64,000 nucleotides of DNA from Pseudidiomarina woesei. GTDB taxonomy: Bacteria > Pseudomonadota > Gammaproteobacteria > Enterobacterales > Alteromonadaceae. The stretch is from positions 1-64,000 of the forward strand of contig NZ_LIPW01000004.1 in NCBI RefSeq assembly GCF_001418345.1, written 5' to 3'. The notes beneath the pieces were generated by a model. It saw nothing but the letters and a program-made list of their open reading frames with translations, made no database searches and was not told where the DNA came from. The translations under genes and the position numbers were made by a program. Numbering within the stretch: the first letter of the stretch is position 1; each line of letters starts with the position of its first letter. Below, one piece after another: positions 24,847-33,034 of the stretch.

Positions 24847-26109
24847 ATGACCGAGCGCCGGTTAAATGTATTCATAAGTTCGACTCTTGTCGGCGAGCTG
24901 GTTGAAAATAAAGGGCTCTGGCTATTCAAGTATGCCGAAAATTGGCTGAACTCGCCGTACGCCTACCCGCTTGCTCCGTATCTACCGTTACGCAGCGCCC
25001 CCCATGTCGATACCGGAAGCTACCGGCCGGTGCAGTGGCTATTTGATAATTTACTTCCCGAGGAAGCGGCGCGGGTTTTGCTTGCACGCGACTTAAAGAC
25101 TAGCACCGAAGATGCTTTTGCCATGTTAGAGGCTATTGGAGCGGAGTCGGCCGGCGCGCTATCCCTTCTCGCGCCTCAACAAAACCTCGCACCTGGCAAG
25201 TATGTGCCGCTATCGAATGACGAAATTAGTCGCCGGATTCGGAATTTACCGCGCATGCCCATGAACGATCGCTCACGCAAGCGTATGTCTCTAGCCGGTG
25301 CACAACATAAGATGTTGGTGGTGAGTTATCAAGATCAATTGTTTGAGCCGAGTGGCGATTATCCTTCGACACATATCCTAAAACCGGAACATTCGCAGCC
25401 CGATTTGTACCCATTCACGGTACGTAACGAGTTCTTCTGTATGCGGCTCGCTCGCTTGTGCGGCTTGGAAGTTCCCAATGTCGATATTGGTTATGTTCCT
25501 GAAGCTTATTACTTAGTTGAACGTTTCGACCGGGAAGGCGAGTTTCCTCAGCTTAGACGCCTTCATGTACTCGATGGCTGTCAAATGCTTGGGCTATCTG
25601 CCGGCGCCAAATATCGCTTAAGTACTGTGGATACTCTGGTAAAGCTGCAACATCTATGTCGCTCCAAAGCGAAAACGGCACTTCGATTATTTCGCTGGGT
25701 TTTGTTTAATTTTTATATTGGAAATGGCGATGCTCACCTTAAAAACCTGACATTTGTTTTTTCTCCTGATGGTGTGGAGCTAATGCCGCATTATGATTTC
25801 CTCTCAACACTTATTTACGAGCCATTAGGCCAACATTTAGACGCTGAACTTTCTCAGCCTCTAGGTAGCGCTCGTTATTTTGGGCAAGTAACCCTGCAAG
25901 ATTTACTGGCAGTTGGGGAGGCGTTTGGTCTACGTGGTAACGTAGCTGCTAAAGAGATTTCGTTAATGGCTAAGCAAGTTAGTGTGCATAGTGCGTCATT
26001 AATTGATGAATATGCTTCATCTACGAACCATGTCGGCAAGTCTGGTGAGCTGCGTATGCTGCGACAGATTCAGCATTTGGCTGTTGGAGAGCTTACTGGG
26101 CTTGGGTGA
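24847..26109 (+). CDS. hipA: HipA-family serine/threonine kinase toxin
   Basis: 420 residues: an N-terminal couple_hipA domain, then the kinase core. SLAGAQHKM near residue 150 is the phosphate-binding loop, HILKPEH follows, NGDAHLKN near residue 294 holds the catalytic aspartate, and YDFLSTLIY corresponds to the metal-binding DFG-like site. HipA toxins phosphorylate aminoacyl-tRNA synthetases such as GltX and cause growth arrest. The toxin is full length, not split like HipST. GGAG lies 9 nt before the ATG. Family B elements flank the operon on both sides. Confidence 0.93.
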   Translation: MTERRLNVFISSTLVGELVENKGLWLFKYAENWLNSPYAYPLAPYLPLRSAPHVDTGSYRPVQWLFDNLLPEEAARVLLARDLKTSTEDAFAMLEAIGAESAGALSLLAPQQNLAPGKYVPLSNDEISRRIRNLPRMPMNDRSRKRMSLAGAQHKMLVVSYQDQLFEPSGDYPSTHILKPEHSQPDLYPFTVRNEFFCMRLARLCGLEVPNVDIGYVPEAYYLVERFDREGEFPQLRRLHVLDGCQMLGLSAGAKYRLSTVDTLVKLQHLCRSKAKTALRLFRWVLFNFYIGNGDAHLKNLTFVFSPDGVELMPHYDFLSTLIYEPLGQHLDAELSQPLGSARYFGQVTLQDLLAVGEAFGLRGNVAAKEISLMAKQVSVHSASLIDEYASSTNHVGKSGELRMLRQIQHLAVGELTGLG

Positions 26110-26117
26110 GAGAGGGT

Positions 26118-26166
26118 GAGAGAGGGGTGCAGACCCTGGTCCGGACCAGGGGCCGCCCCCTCCTCT
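26118..26166. repeat. Family B element between hipA and mscS ends
   Basis: One-module copy between two converging genes. The hipA TGA (26107-26109) is followed by GAGAGGGT and then the full arm. The mscS stop is 4 bp from its other end, so it could serve both 3' ends. Confidence 0.9.
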
Positions 26167-26169
26167 TCT

Positions 26170-26988
26170 TTAGTCTTGCTTGTGCAAATGCACATCCATT
26201 TGCGGATATGGAATACCAATATCGTTCTTATCTAGCGCAATTTTAATTTCGCGCATTAAGTCCCAGTACACGCCCCAATAATCGGTGCTTTTTACCCAAG
26301 GTCGTACAATAAAATCAACCGATGAGCTGTTCAAAGCATGCACCTGAATATTCCAAGCTGGGTCTTTTAACAAACGGCTTTCTGCGGCCAGCACGCTCTC
26401 CAGCACTTCTTTGGTTTTATGCAAGTCGGCATCGTATGACACGCCAATGAGCAGATCGACGCGACGCGTATCTTCTCGGTTGTAGTTAGTAATTGGCGAG
26501 CCGGTAATTTGCGCGTTCGGCACAAATACCACTTTGTTGTCTGGGGTTTTCAAAATCGTTTGGAAAATATTCACTTCTTGCACTGTGCCGGATACGCCGC
26601 CGGCGTCGACATATTCTCCAGCGCGGAATGGGCGGAACAAAATAATCAACACGCCCGACGCCATATTTGAGAGTGAGCCTTGCAACGACAAGCCAATAGC
26701 CAAACCGGCAGCACCTAAAATGGCGATAAACGAGGTGGTTTCAACACCTACTTGCGACAACGCCATCAGTACAGCGGCGATGAAAATCACGCTACGAACA
26801 ATGGCGCCCAAAAAGCTGATCACCGCTTTGTCGGTGCCGCGTTTTTCCATGCCTTTGCCCATAATTTTGGCAACTGAGTTCGCCACAATTTTACCCACAA
26901 TCAATATGATAATGGCGACAACGAACTTGACCGTATAGCTGAGAATCAAATCTTGGTTCTCGCTAATCCATGACATTACCTGTTCCAT
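26170..26988 (-). CDS. mscS: Small-conductance mechanosensitive channel
   Basis: 272 residues, a standard MscS: three TM segments in the first ~115 residues with the glycine/alanine-rich pore helix TM3 (ILGAAGLAIGLSLQGSLSNMASG), then the beta domain (PFRAGEYVDAGGVSGTVQEV) and the cytoplasmic alpha-beta cage. It opens on membrane tension to release solutes. AGGAG precedes the ATG. It starts 12 bp after gspN in the same direction and so may be co-transcribed with the secretion operon. Confidence 0.95.
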   Translation of the reverse strand: MEQVMSWISENQDLILSYTVKFVVAIIILIVGKIVANSVAKIMGKGMEKRGTDKAVISFLGAIVRSVIFIAAVLMALSQVGVETTSFIAILGAAGLAIGLSLQGSLSNMASGVLIILFRPFRAGEYVDAGGVSGTVQEVNIFQTILKTPDNKVVFVPNAQITGSPITNYNREDTRRVDLLIGVSYDADLHKTKEVLESVLAAESRLLKDPAWNIQVHALNSSSVDFIVRPWVKSTDYWGVYWDLMREIKIALDKNDIGIPYPQMDVHLHKQD

Positions 26989-27000
26989 AAGTACTCCTTT

Positions 27001-27789
27001 TTACCATTTGAAATTGTAGCGGCCCTGCGCGTCTGGCTTTCCTAAGAAAACAAGCACGTCGGTGACCGGCTTTGGTGTTTGCAATGTTGGCTTAATGCTG
27101 CCATTGACACTTACTTGAGGCGCAGTTATCCGCCCATTCACTTGTGCGTTTAAACGTAAACCGACCAGGTTATTATCGTCGATATTCGCGTTAATGCCAT
27201 TCTGCGGGTTGCACGTTAACTCGGTTTTATAGTCGCCGAGTTGATGCCACTGGTGGTTCAGACGCATTTCTGTACGGCTTGTTGCAAAGGTGCCTTCTAG
27301 CGTATCGCAGAACTTTCCACTTTGAAAATCAGATACTTGGTAATTTGCAATGTTAAGCTCAAAGTCACCAGCCATGGTGATGGGTACGGGTATTTGCAAT
27401 TGTTGGATCGCCGGCTGCATGGCGCCTTTCAAGTTTGCTTGCAATTTGGCTTGGCTACTCGACGCCATTATCGTTGCCTCACCATAGATATAATTTGACG
27501 ACGGAATTTTTAGTGCGACATTGGCTTCACCGGTGAATAACTGCCACGGGCTGAGCTGCCACGTCACATTATGCAGGCTCAGCGTACCGCCCGTTGGCAG
27601 CGTCGCGTGAATGCTCGCTTCGCCTTGCCAGATGGTGCCGCTTACGGAAGAGAGGGGTGCAGACCCTGGTCCGCCCCAGGGGCCGCCCCCTTCTCCTACA
27701 AACCAAAACACCAGCCGCGCCGGCGCCATCACAACCAGCGCCACCAAGTACAACGGAATTAACCACAGCAACCAACGCCAAGACATCAT
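27001..27789 (-). CDS. gspN: Type II secretion protein N
   Basis: 262 residues: one N-terminal membrane segment (WLLWLIPLYLVALVVMAPARL) and a periplasmic GspN domain (TIWQGEASIHATLP, LFTGEANVALKIP). GspN is an accessory inner-membrane protein of some type II systems. It overlaps gspM by 4 bp. A family B element is translated in frame at about residues 31-47 ([16 protein letters not shown]), directly between the membrane anchor and the folded domain. Confidence 0.87.
   Translation of the reverse strand: MMSWRWLLWLIPLYLVALVVMAPARLVFWFVGEGGGPWGGPGSAPLSSVSGTIWQGEASIHATLPTGGTLSLHNVTWQLSPWQLFTGEANVALKIPSSNYIYGEATIMASSSQAKLQANLKGAMQPAIQQLQIPVPITMAGDFELNIANYQVSDFQSGKFCDTLEGTFATSRTEMRLNHQWHQLGDYKTELTCNPQNGINANIDDNNLVGLRLNAQVNGRITAPQVSVNGSIKPTLQTPKPVTDVLVFLGKPDAQGRYNFKW
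27648..27696. repeat. Family B element inside gspN
   Basis: One-module copy (CTGGTCCGCCCC) encoding a Gly/Pro/Ser linker in GspN, in frame. Confidence 0.9.
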
Positions 27790-28307
27790 TCGCTCACCTG
27801 CAATCGGCGCACGCGAACCACACCTGCTGCGTCACCTTCTGTCGCATCAACATGAGTGACCGTCAACCCGGCGTGGCTTTGCAAGTTTTCCACAAACTGC
27901 AGCAATGTATTAAAAGGAACTTGGTCAATCACCACCAATAAACCATCCGATTGTGGTTGCATGCGGCTAAGCTCAATCTTCGCGGAAGCGGCCAAACGAG
28001 TCACACGCTCGGTGACGCTGCCCGGCATTTGCGCAGAATTATCAGCCTTTGCGCCCGCACTTTTTTGCGCCAAATAGGCACCTGTGTTCTCGCGCACCCA
28101 TTGCAGTAATTCTTGCTGCGCTTCAATTTTACTTTCACGCTCGCTAATACCGTCGGTAATTGGTTTCCACATTATGAAGTAAATCAATGTGATAACTAAC
28201 AACACCGCAGCCACACTCACAAGCATACGCTCGCGGCTGTTCATCTGATTTATGCGCGCCTCGAGCCCCGGCACGTTATGTAATAATTTTTGCATGAGCG
28301 TTGCCAT
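27786..28307 (-). CDS. gspM: Type II secretion protein M
   Basis: 173 residues with a single TM (LVSVAAVLLVITLIYFIMW near 29-47) and a small periplasmic ferredoxin-like domain (DGLLVVIDQVPFNTLLQFVE). GspM stabilises GspL and links the inner-membrane platform. It follows gspL by 2-3 bp and overlaps gspN by 4 bp. It is one of the few genes of this operon without an embedded repeat. Confidence 0.93.
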   Translation of the reverse strand: MATLMQKLLHNVPGLEARINQMNSRERMLVSVAAVLLVITLIYFIMWKPITDGISERESKIEAQQELLQWVRENTGAYLAQKSAGAKADNSAQMPGSVTERVTRLAASAKIELSRMQPQSDGLLVVIDQVPFNTLLQFVENLQSHAGLTVTHVDATEGDAAGVVRVRRLQVSE

Positions 28308-28310
28308 AGC

Positions 28311-29540
28311 TTAAGAGTCCTTCTTCACGGTAAGTGCGCCACTGACTGCGCCCGCTTGGTTATTCACAGGCCCTTGCTCCACAGTAATAGAGCCAGATTG
28401 ATTTGCAACTTTACGAAAGTTCTCTAAGCTCGCGAAACTATTAGCTTTAACCTGCATTTTTAGCGTATCGGCTTCATAGCGGAGTAACTGAAGTCTGACA
28501 TCTCGGTTGGCTTTAAACGCACTCTCAAGTTCAGACATTAACGCCAACATAGAGGCCTTCTCGCTACCCTCTAAACCCAAACTGTCCATGTGCTGGTTCA
28601 ACTGTGCACGCACGTTCACAATACGTTTTTCGTTGGGAAACGCTTCTTTATACGTATCTACAATGGCTTGTTCTAGCTGCTCAGACTGCTGACCAAGTTG
28701 AACGTATTCAAACACTTGGGTTGCATATGCAACGGCGAACAAAATGCCTGCGGCAATGGCTGCCGGTTTAAAACTTGCCGCCGAGCTCTGGCCTTTGCGT
28801 TTTTTACGCTGCGAACGATATTGGTGCTGACGCAAATTGATGCGCGCTGGCTGTGCATAACTATTATACGCTTGCGCAACGATGCTTAGCGGCATCTCAA
28901 TGTCGGTTTCTTCCACACGCTGTAAGTTTAAGTCTTGCGCCATCACGTCTAGCAAGCTTGCGTCGGTGCTAAATCCGCTATACGCGCCGGTACGCACTAC
29001 GACGGTATCGCCGAGGGTAAGTGCGAGAGAGGGGTGCAGACCCTGGTCCGGACCCTGGTCTGGACCTTGCTCTGCACCAGGGGCCGCCCCCTCCTCTGCC
29101 ACAGGAAGCATGAACACATCCGGATATATCTCATCGCAATTAATGTCTGCGTCATCAAGCGCTTGCAACCACTGCTGCATAGCTTCGTGCGCTACCACCG
29201 CAACAGGAACCGCAACGCTATCTGCCGATTTCTTAACCGGCGGCCACGCAAAATGTAACTCACTGATATCTTGAGCCAATTCGTCTTCGAGTGAATTGGG
29301 AATTACCTGCGCGAGCATGCGCAACGCACTTTTAGGCAACTGCACGCTGGTCAATAAAACATCAGTGCCGGGCGCGAAACAAACCACCTCACGGCTTCGA
29401 GCATGGTCGGTCAATGCGCCGATCTCGGACAAATCTTTCAGTGTTCCGCTAGCAATTAATTCCGCCTGAGCCGGGCTCCAAATCAGCCAGTGCAGCGGCT
29501 CTTGCGGCTGCGAACTCAGGCGAATGAATAACTGTTCCAT
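28311..29540 (-). CDS. gspL: Type II secretion protein L
   Basis: 409 residues: a cytoplasmic actin-like domain (EQLFIRLSSQ ... VPVAVVAHEAMQQWLQAL), one TM near residue 260 (AIAAGILFAVAYATQVFEYV) and a periplasmic ferredoxin-like domain. It recruits the GspE ATPase. The ATG at 29540 (MEQLFIRL, with GAGAAG upstream) is preferred over 29570. A family B element with three modules is translated at about residues 147-172 ([20 protein letters not shown]), within a loop of the cytoplasmic domain. Confidence 0.92.
   Translation of the reverse strand: MEQLFIRLSSQPQEPLHWLIWSPAQAELIASGTLKDLSEIGALTDHARSREVVCFAPGTDVLLTSVQLPKSALRMLAQVIPNSLEDELAQDISELHFAWPPVKKSADSVAVPVAVVAHEAMQQWLQALDDADINCDEIYPDVFMLPVAEEGAAPGAEQGPDQGPDQGLHPSLALTLGDTVVVRTGAYSGFSTDASLLDVMAQDLNLQRVEETDIEMPLSIVAQAYNSYAQPARINLRQHQYRSQRKKRKGQSSAASFKPAAIAAGILFAVAYATQVFEYVQLGQQSEQLEQAIVDTYKEAFPNEKRIVNVRAQLNQHMDSLGLEGSEKASMLALMSELESAFKANRDVRLQLLRYEADTLKMQVKANSFASLENFRKVANQSGSITVEQGPVNNQAGAVSGALTVKKDS
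29025..29098. repeat. Family B element inside gspL
   Basis: Three 12-bp modules (CTGGTCCGGACC, CTGGTCTGGACC, TTGCTCTGCACC) between the two arms, translated in frame as a run of Gly/Pro/Asp/Gln. Confidence 0.9.
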
Positions 29541-29573
29541 ATTCTTCTCTCTTTTATTGTGCTCGTGCACATT

Positions 29574-30698
29574 TTACGGCGCGGCGTTCGCTCTAAACAG
29601 CACTTTAGCTTCTTCTTTAGTAATAAGAAACTGGCTCTGAGCAGCAATGACTAAATCGCCGTACCCAATTTTTGCATTCAGTTGGAAATACTTACTTTTC
29701 ACGTCTAAATCGTCAAGCGCGCCACCAATAGTTTCGGCGGTAACCCCTTCAGGAATAATGCCTCCACCAAAATTCGGCACTGGCCCCTGAGCGGCTGCGC
29801 TACTAAGTTCACCGTTATTTCGGGCGTCATCCAAACTCTCATACCCTTCACCTCGACGGGTATTCAAAAACTGCTGTGCCTCGTCTTCGGCGAGCGCGCC
29901 AAGCGTAACTGCATACAGCAATTCTGGCTGCTCTTTGGCAACTGTATTCACGTTAATTTTTAGCGAATTGTCGCGCGGAATCACGCAAACGTAATCCTTA
30001 ACGTCATTGAAAATCTTCGCTGTCACGCCCCGAATTAAGCGTAATTCGCTCACGTGTGTCAGCCAAGTATTGGCGGCACCATGGGGAAACAACAGGCTCT
30101 GATAGTCGACCGACTCAGCGCCGTAATTGCCATCAATATTGTCATCTTGATCAAGCCAATCGGCCAACGAGTCAACAATAACATCTGCTGTGTACGGCTC
30201 GATATCATCATCGCCGACGCTCAGAAGTAGCATGCGCAGCTGAGCTTTGCGCCGCTCTCGCAGCGAAGAGGGGGGTGCAGACCCTGGTCCGGACCCGGGG
30301 CCGCCCCCCTCTCTCAAAGAGTTCAGATTGAAGCAGCTGTGCAAGTCTTGAATGCCACCTTGAATGGCGCCGCCGTCCACCGGGTAAATATTGCCGCTTT
30401 CGCTTTGCTGGTACCACATTTGTTGCTGGTGGGCGACGCCGTCGCTTTCGCTAAGCTCGGTTTGTAGCAGTTCGCGCACAATTTCTTCGGCGCTAAGCCA
30501 ATACCAATACGCCTGTTCTGCCTGTTGAAAATTCGCGGTACGCAGCACGGTGGTTTGTAAGCGCCCACTTAATGTCACGGCCATAACTGACACTAGAGCG
30601 ACAACAAGCAGAACCATCAATAATGCAACTCCTCGCTGCTTCCTGATACTGACATTTAAGCTGCGGCTGGCGTTGTGACACCGATTACGGCTGTCCAT
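29574..30698 (-). CDS. gspK: Type II secretion minor pseudopilin K
   Basis: 374 residues, the large minor pseudopilin at the tip of the pseudopilus. The leader ends RKQRG, followed by VALLMVLLVVALVSV as mature hydrophobic helix. The two SAM-like domains and the small alpha-beta domain follow (DCADWLDQDDNIDG-like acidic region near 195-205). The ATG at 30698 (MDSRNRCH) has GGAGG six bases upstream and overlaps gspJ by 14 bp. A family B element is translated at about residues 129-144 ([16 protein letters not shown]). Confidence 0.93.
   Translation of the reverse strand: MDSRNRCHNASRSLNVSIRKQRGVALLMVLLVVALVSVMAVTLSGRLQTTVLRTANFQQAEQAYWYWLSAEEIVRELLQTELSESDGVAHQQQMWYQQSESGNIYPVDGGAIQGGIQDLHSCFNLNSLREGGGPGSGPGSAPPSSLRERRKAQLRMLLLSVGDDDIEPYTADVIVDSLADWLDQDDNIDGNYGAESVDYQSLLFPHGAANTWLTHVSELRLIRGVTAKIFNDVKDYVCVIPRDNSLKINVNTVAKEQPELLYAVTLGALAEDEAQQFLNTRRGEGYESLDDARNNGELSSAAAQGPVPNFGGGIIPEGVTAETIGGALDDLDVKSKYFQLNAKIGYGDLVIAAQSQFLITKEEAKVLFRANAAP
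30266..30315. repeat. Family B element inside gspK
   Basis: One-module copy translated in frame as [14 protein letters not shown], just after the CFNLNSL motif that begins the folded part of GspK. Confidence 0.9.
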
Positions 30699-31461
30699 TT
30701 GAACCTCCGTCACTTGGTGCATCTGTCGATGACTCGGCTGGAGCTTCGGCCGGAGCTTCTGCGTAGTCCCCACCATTTAGCAAGAATACGCGGGTAATTT
30801 CGCCCCAACGCTTGGTTTGCAGCCGAAGCTCTAGCGCGTCGGGTATAACAGTGGGGGGCGGCCCCTGGTCCGGACCAGGGTCTGCACCCCTCTCTGCACC
30901 AGGGTCTGCACCCCTCTCGCGCGCCAAAAAGCGCACGCTAAACCCTTCAACACCTTCCAACAAAACGCGGGTTTGCGGCTCGCTCGCCGAGGTGACGTCG
31001 ACAAAGTAAAAGTGTTCGCGCACTAAGTTGCCGTCGCGCAACAAATAGGCCACGGGTTGTAATTCGCTGCGCGGGAAAAGGCCCTGTGGATTAAACCAGC
31101 CACCGCGCACGAAGCCTAAGCGTTCGTTGTCGTAAAACACAAACCGCCCGGTAACGTTTTCGCGCGGCACAATTTGGCGAATATCTTGCTCCATCACAAG
31201 CATGGCGTACTGTAATTTTTGTAACTGCGCGATGGCCTCTTCGCTTTGCTCACTTGTACGCATTATCGCGTTGATAACTGCCGCAGAGGCTAGGCCGATC
31301 ACGGCCATGATGACGACGGTGACTAGTACTTCTACTAGGGTGAAGGCGCGGGATTTGCCTCGCTGCGCTGACGGGCGATAACCTCGCTGCGCTGACGGGC
31401 GATAACCTCGCTGCGCTCGTCCCGGCGTGGAACGCCGGGCTACGGTGGTACGTGGGTGCAT
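30685..31461 (-). CDS. gspJ: Type II secretion minor pseudopilin J
   Basis: About 258 residues from the ATG at 31461, which overlaps the gspI stop as TAATG and has GGGAG 8 nt upstream. The prepilin helix FTLVEVLVTVVIMAVIGLAS begins only at residue ~40. The leader is enlarged by a family A REP ([13 protein letters not shown]) and by two 8-residue repeats (YRPSAQRG). The residue before the cleavage site is Ala instead of the usual Gly. A family B element is translated near residues 181-204 ([20 protein letters not shown]). The C-terminal tail is Ala/Glu/Ser/Pro rich. Confidence 0.9.
   Translation of the reverse strand: MHPRTTVARRSTPGRAQRGYRPSAQRGYRPSAQRGKSRAFTLVEVLVTVVIMAVIGLASAAVINAIMRTSEQSEEAIAQLQKLQYAMLVMEQDIRQIVPRENVTGRFVFYDNERLGFVRGGWFNPQGLFPRSELQPVAYLLRDGNLVREHFYFVDVTSASEPQTRVLLEGVEGFSVRFLARERGADPGAERGADPGPDQGPPPTVIPDALELRLQTKRWGEITRVFLLNGGDYAEAPAEAPAESSTDAPSDGGSNGQP
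30851..30918. repeat. Family B element inside gspJ
   Basis: Compound copy in the opposite orientation to those in neighbouring gsp genes: GGGGCGGCCCC, CTGGTCCGGACC, then two successive GGGTCTGCACCCCTCTC arms. Translated in a third frame without stops. Confidence 0.9.
31357..31443. repeat. Family A REP with 24-bp tandem repeat in gspJ leader
   Basis: Two identical 24-bp units (31358-31381 and 31382-31405, starting CCTCGCTGCGCTGACGGG) lead into a family A core (CCCGGCGT-GGA-ACGCCGGG at about 31421-31439). All is translated in frame ahead of the prepilin cleavage site. Confidence 0.9.
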
Positions 31462-31901
31462 TAGTTTGCTCCCAAGTAGCGGCTGAGGACGACTAGGGCG
31501 CCGCTGTCGTCGGTTGGCATATTGGCCGTGTCGTACACGCGTATGGTCACGTAAAACACGTCTTGGGTTTGGGTTTCGAGTACTTCTGCGCGCCAATGCC
31601 ATTGCTTGCCGCCGACGGTTTCCACGCCGGTGTCGTTGTTTTCCGGCGGATATTCAAGGCTGATACGTGCGAGTGCGTTGGCGCCGGCATATTGGGCCAG
31701 CGACTTGTCTTGCATGTAATTTAGGTTGTTCAAATGCTGGCTGGTGGCGGCCACGGCGGCAAGGGCGGCCATGGCGAAAATGCCTAGGGCGAACATGACT
31801 TCGACTAAGGTGAAGCCGCTGGATTGGCCTCGCTGCGCTCGTCCCGGCGTGGAACGCCGGGCTACGGGCGTCAGGCGTCGGGAGGCGGTGGCATGTGTCA
31901 T
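31461..31901 (-). CDS. gspI: Type II secretion minor pseudopilin I
   Basis: 146 residues. Prepilin motif G-FTLVEVMFALGIFAMAALAA at residues 29-49, then a short alpha-beta domain (ALARISLEYPPENNDTG). The leader [20 protein letters not shown] plus RAQRGQSSG is 29 residues because a family A REP is translated in it. It overlaps gspH by 4 bp (ATGA) and gspJ by TAATG. With GspJ and GspK it forms the pseudopilus tip. Confidence 0.93.
   Translation of the reverse strand: MTHATASRRLTPVARRSTPGRAQRGQSSGFTLVEVMFALGIFAMAALAAVAATSQHLNNLNYMQDKSLAQYAGANALARISLEYPPENNDTGVETVGGKQWHWRAEVLETQTQDVFYVTIRVYDTANMPTDDSGALVVLSRYLGAN
31828..31865. repeat. Family A REP in the gspI leader
   Basis: Core CCCGGCGT-GGA-ACGCCGGG at 31843-31861, translated as VARRSTPG between the start codon and the prepilin-peptidase site. 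Confidence 0.9.
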
Positions 31902-32548
31902 AAATCACCTCGGCTGAGGGTGATGTCGATGCCGTTTTCGCTTGCAATTTTCCATTCGGTGCCGGCGCGCAGTGCAAAATCGTCGCGTAAAGTTATTGTG
32001 AATGGTGCGAGATCGCCACTGCCGAAAATAAACAATTGTGGTGTGGGTTGGCTTTTTAATTTTGCGCGATCGCCGGCATCCTCAGCCCCATCCTCGTCGT
32101 CCGAATCCCGGCCGGTAAACTCGCGCTCATCCACCTTAAACACTTCGTCAATATCCGTATCGTCTTGTTCTAACAGGGCTAAATCGGCAGTTTCAATATC
32201 CAACGACACCTGTTCATCAAGCGCGGTACGGCGCAAACCGCGGTAGTTCAGCTCTTGCCAGCGGCCATCGGTAAATTGCAAAAAGCGGTAGCTGGTGCCG
32301 TTGTCGTCCACACGTAGGCCTAATATCGCACTGCGAACGAGGGCGAATTCGCGTGCATAATTGATGCGTTCATACAGCACGCGGGCGCTTTCTTGCACGC
32401 TGTCGTCGCGCTGGTCGGGCACCACAAAGCTGACGGTGAGCGCAAGCATGCCGATCACCGCCATGGTGACCATGACTTCGACTAGGGTGAAGCCTCTTGC
32501 GCGAGGCAAACTGGCTGCACGGTTAGCTGGCTGACTGGTATGAGTCAT
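31898..32548 (-). CDS. gspH: Type II secretion minor pseudopilin H
   Basis: 216 residues. The prepilin motif ARG-FTLVEVMVTMAVIGMLAL starts at residue 20, with a normal leader containing Gly at -1. The body has a GspH beta-rich domain (SAILGLRVDDNGTSYRFLQF) and an acidic, poorly conserved stretch (DDTDIDEVFKVDEREFTGRD) that is longer than usual. It lies between gspG and gspI with an ATGA overlap to the latter. Confidence 0.92.
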   Translation of the reverse strand: MTHTSQPANRAASLPRARGFTLVEVMVTMAVIGMLALTVSFVVPDQRDDSVQESARVLYERINYAREFALVRSAILGLRVDDNGTSYRFLQFTDGRWQELNYRGLRRTALDEQVSLDIETADLALLEQDDTDIDEVFKVDEREFTGRDSDDEDGAEDAGDRAKLKSQPTPQLFIFGSGDLAPFTITLRDDFALRAGTEWKIASENGIDITLSRGDL

Positions 32549-32549
32549 G

Positions 32550-32590
32550 GATAACGGCCTTCGGCCACCCGTCGTGGAACGACGGGCTAC
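32550..32590. repeat. Family A variant REP supplying the gspG stop
   Basis: Core with compensatory changes, CCCGTCGT-GGA-ACGACGGG at 32568-32586. The CTA at 32587-32589 is the TAG stop of gspG, and the other end touches the gspH start. Accessory stem GGCCTTCGGCC lies at 32556-32566. Confidence 0.9.
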
Positions 32591-33003
32591 TCGATGTTCC
32601 AGTTGCCGATGTCGTCGTCAGTGCCTGGTTGACCGTCAGGGCCGGCTGAGAAAATGTCGATGTCGCCATTTTCGCCAGGGCTAAGAAGTAAGTATTCACT
32701 ACCCCACGGATCGGCTGGCAAGCGCTGAATGTAGCCGCCGCGACGATAATTGCGTGGGCTTGGCTGCACGTTTGGCTCTTGCACCAAAGCTTCAAGGCCT
32801 TGCTCGGTGGTTGGGAATACGCCGTTATCAAGGCGATACTGCGCCAATGCGTTCTCCAGCGCGATGATGTCGGTGCGCGCTTTTTGGCGGTTGGCTTGGT
32901 CGGCCGAGCCTAACACGTTTGGCAAAATTAATGATGCAAGTAAGCCGAGAATGGCGATAACAACCATCACCTCGATAAGACTAAAACCTGTTTGCTTTTT
33001 CAT
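32587..33003 (-). CDS. gspG: Type II secretion major pseudopilin G
   Basis: 138 residues, the major subunit of the pseudopilus. Leader MKKQTG, then FSLIEVMVVIAILGLLASLI, and the conserved C-terminal block DPWGSEYLLLSPGENGDIDI that binds calcium. The ATG at 33003 has AGAGG upstream and is preferred to a GTG at 33024. It is followed by a REP whose TAG closes the frame. Confidence 0.96.
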   Translation of the reverse strand: MKKQTGFSLIEVMVVIAILGLLASLILPNVLGSADQANRQKARTDIIALENALAQYRLDNGVFPTTEQGLEALVQEPNVQPSPRNYRRGGYIQRLPADPWGSEYLLLSPGENGDIDIFSAGPDGQPGTDDDIGNWNIE

Positions 33004-33034
33004 GTTTACGACCTCTTTGTTCACTTCGCGCCGC

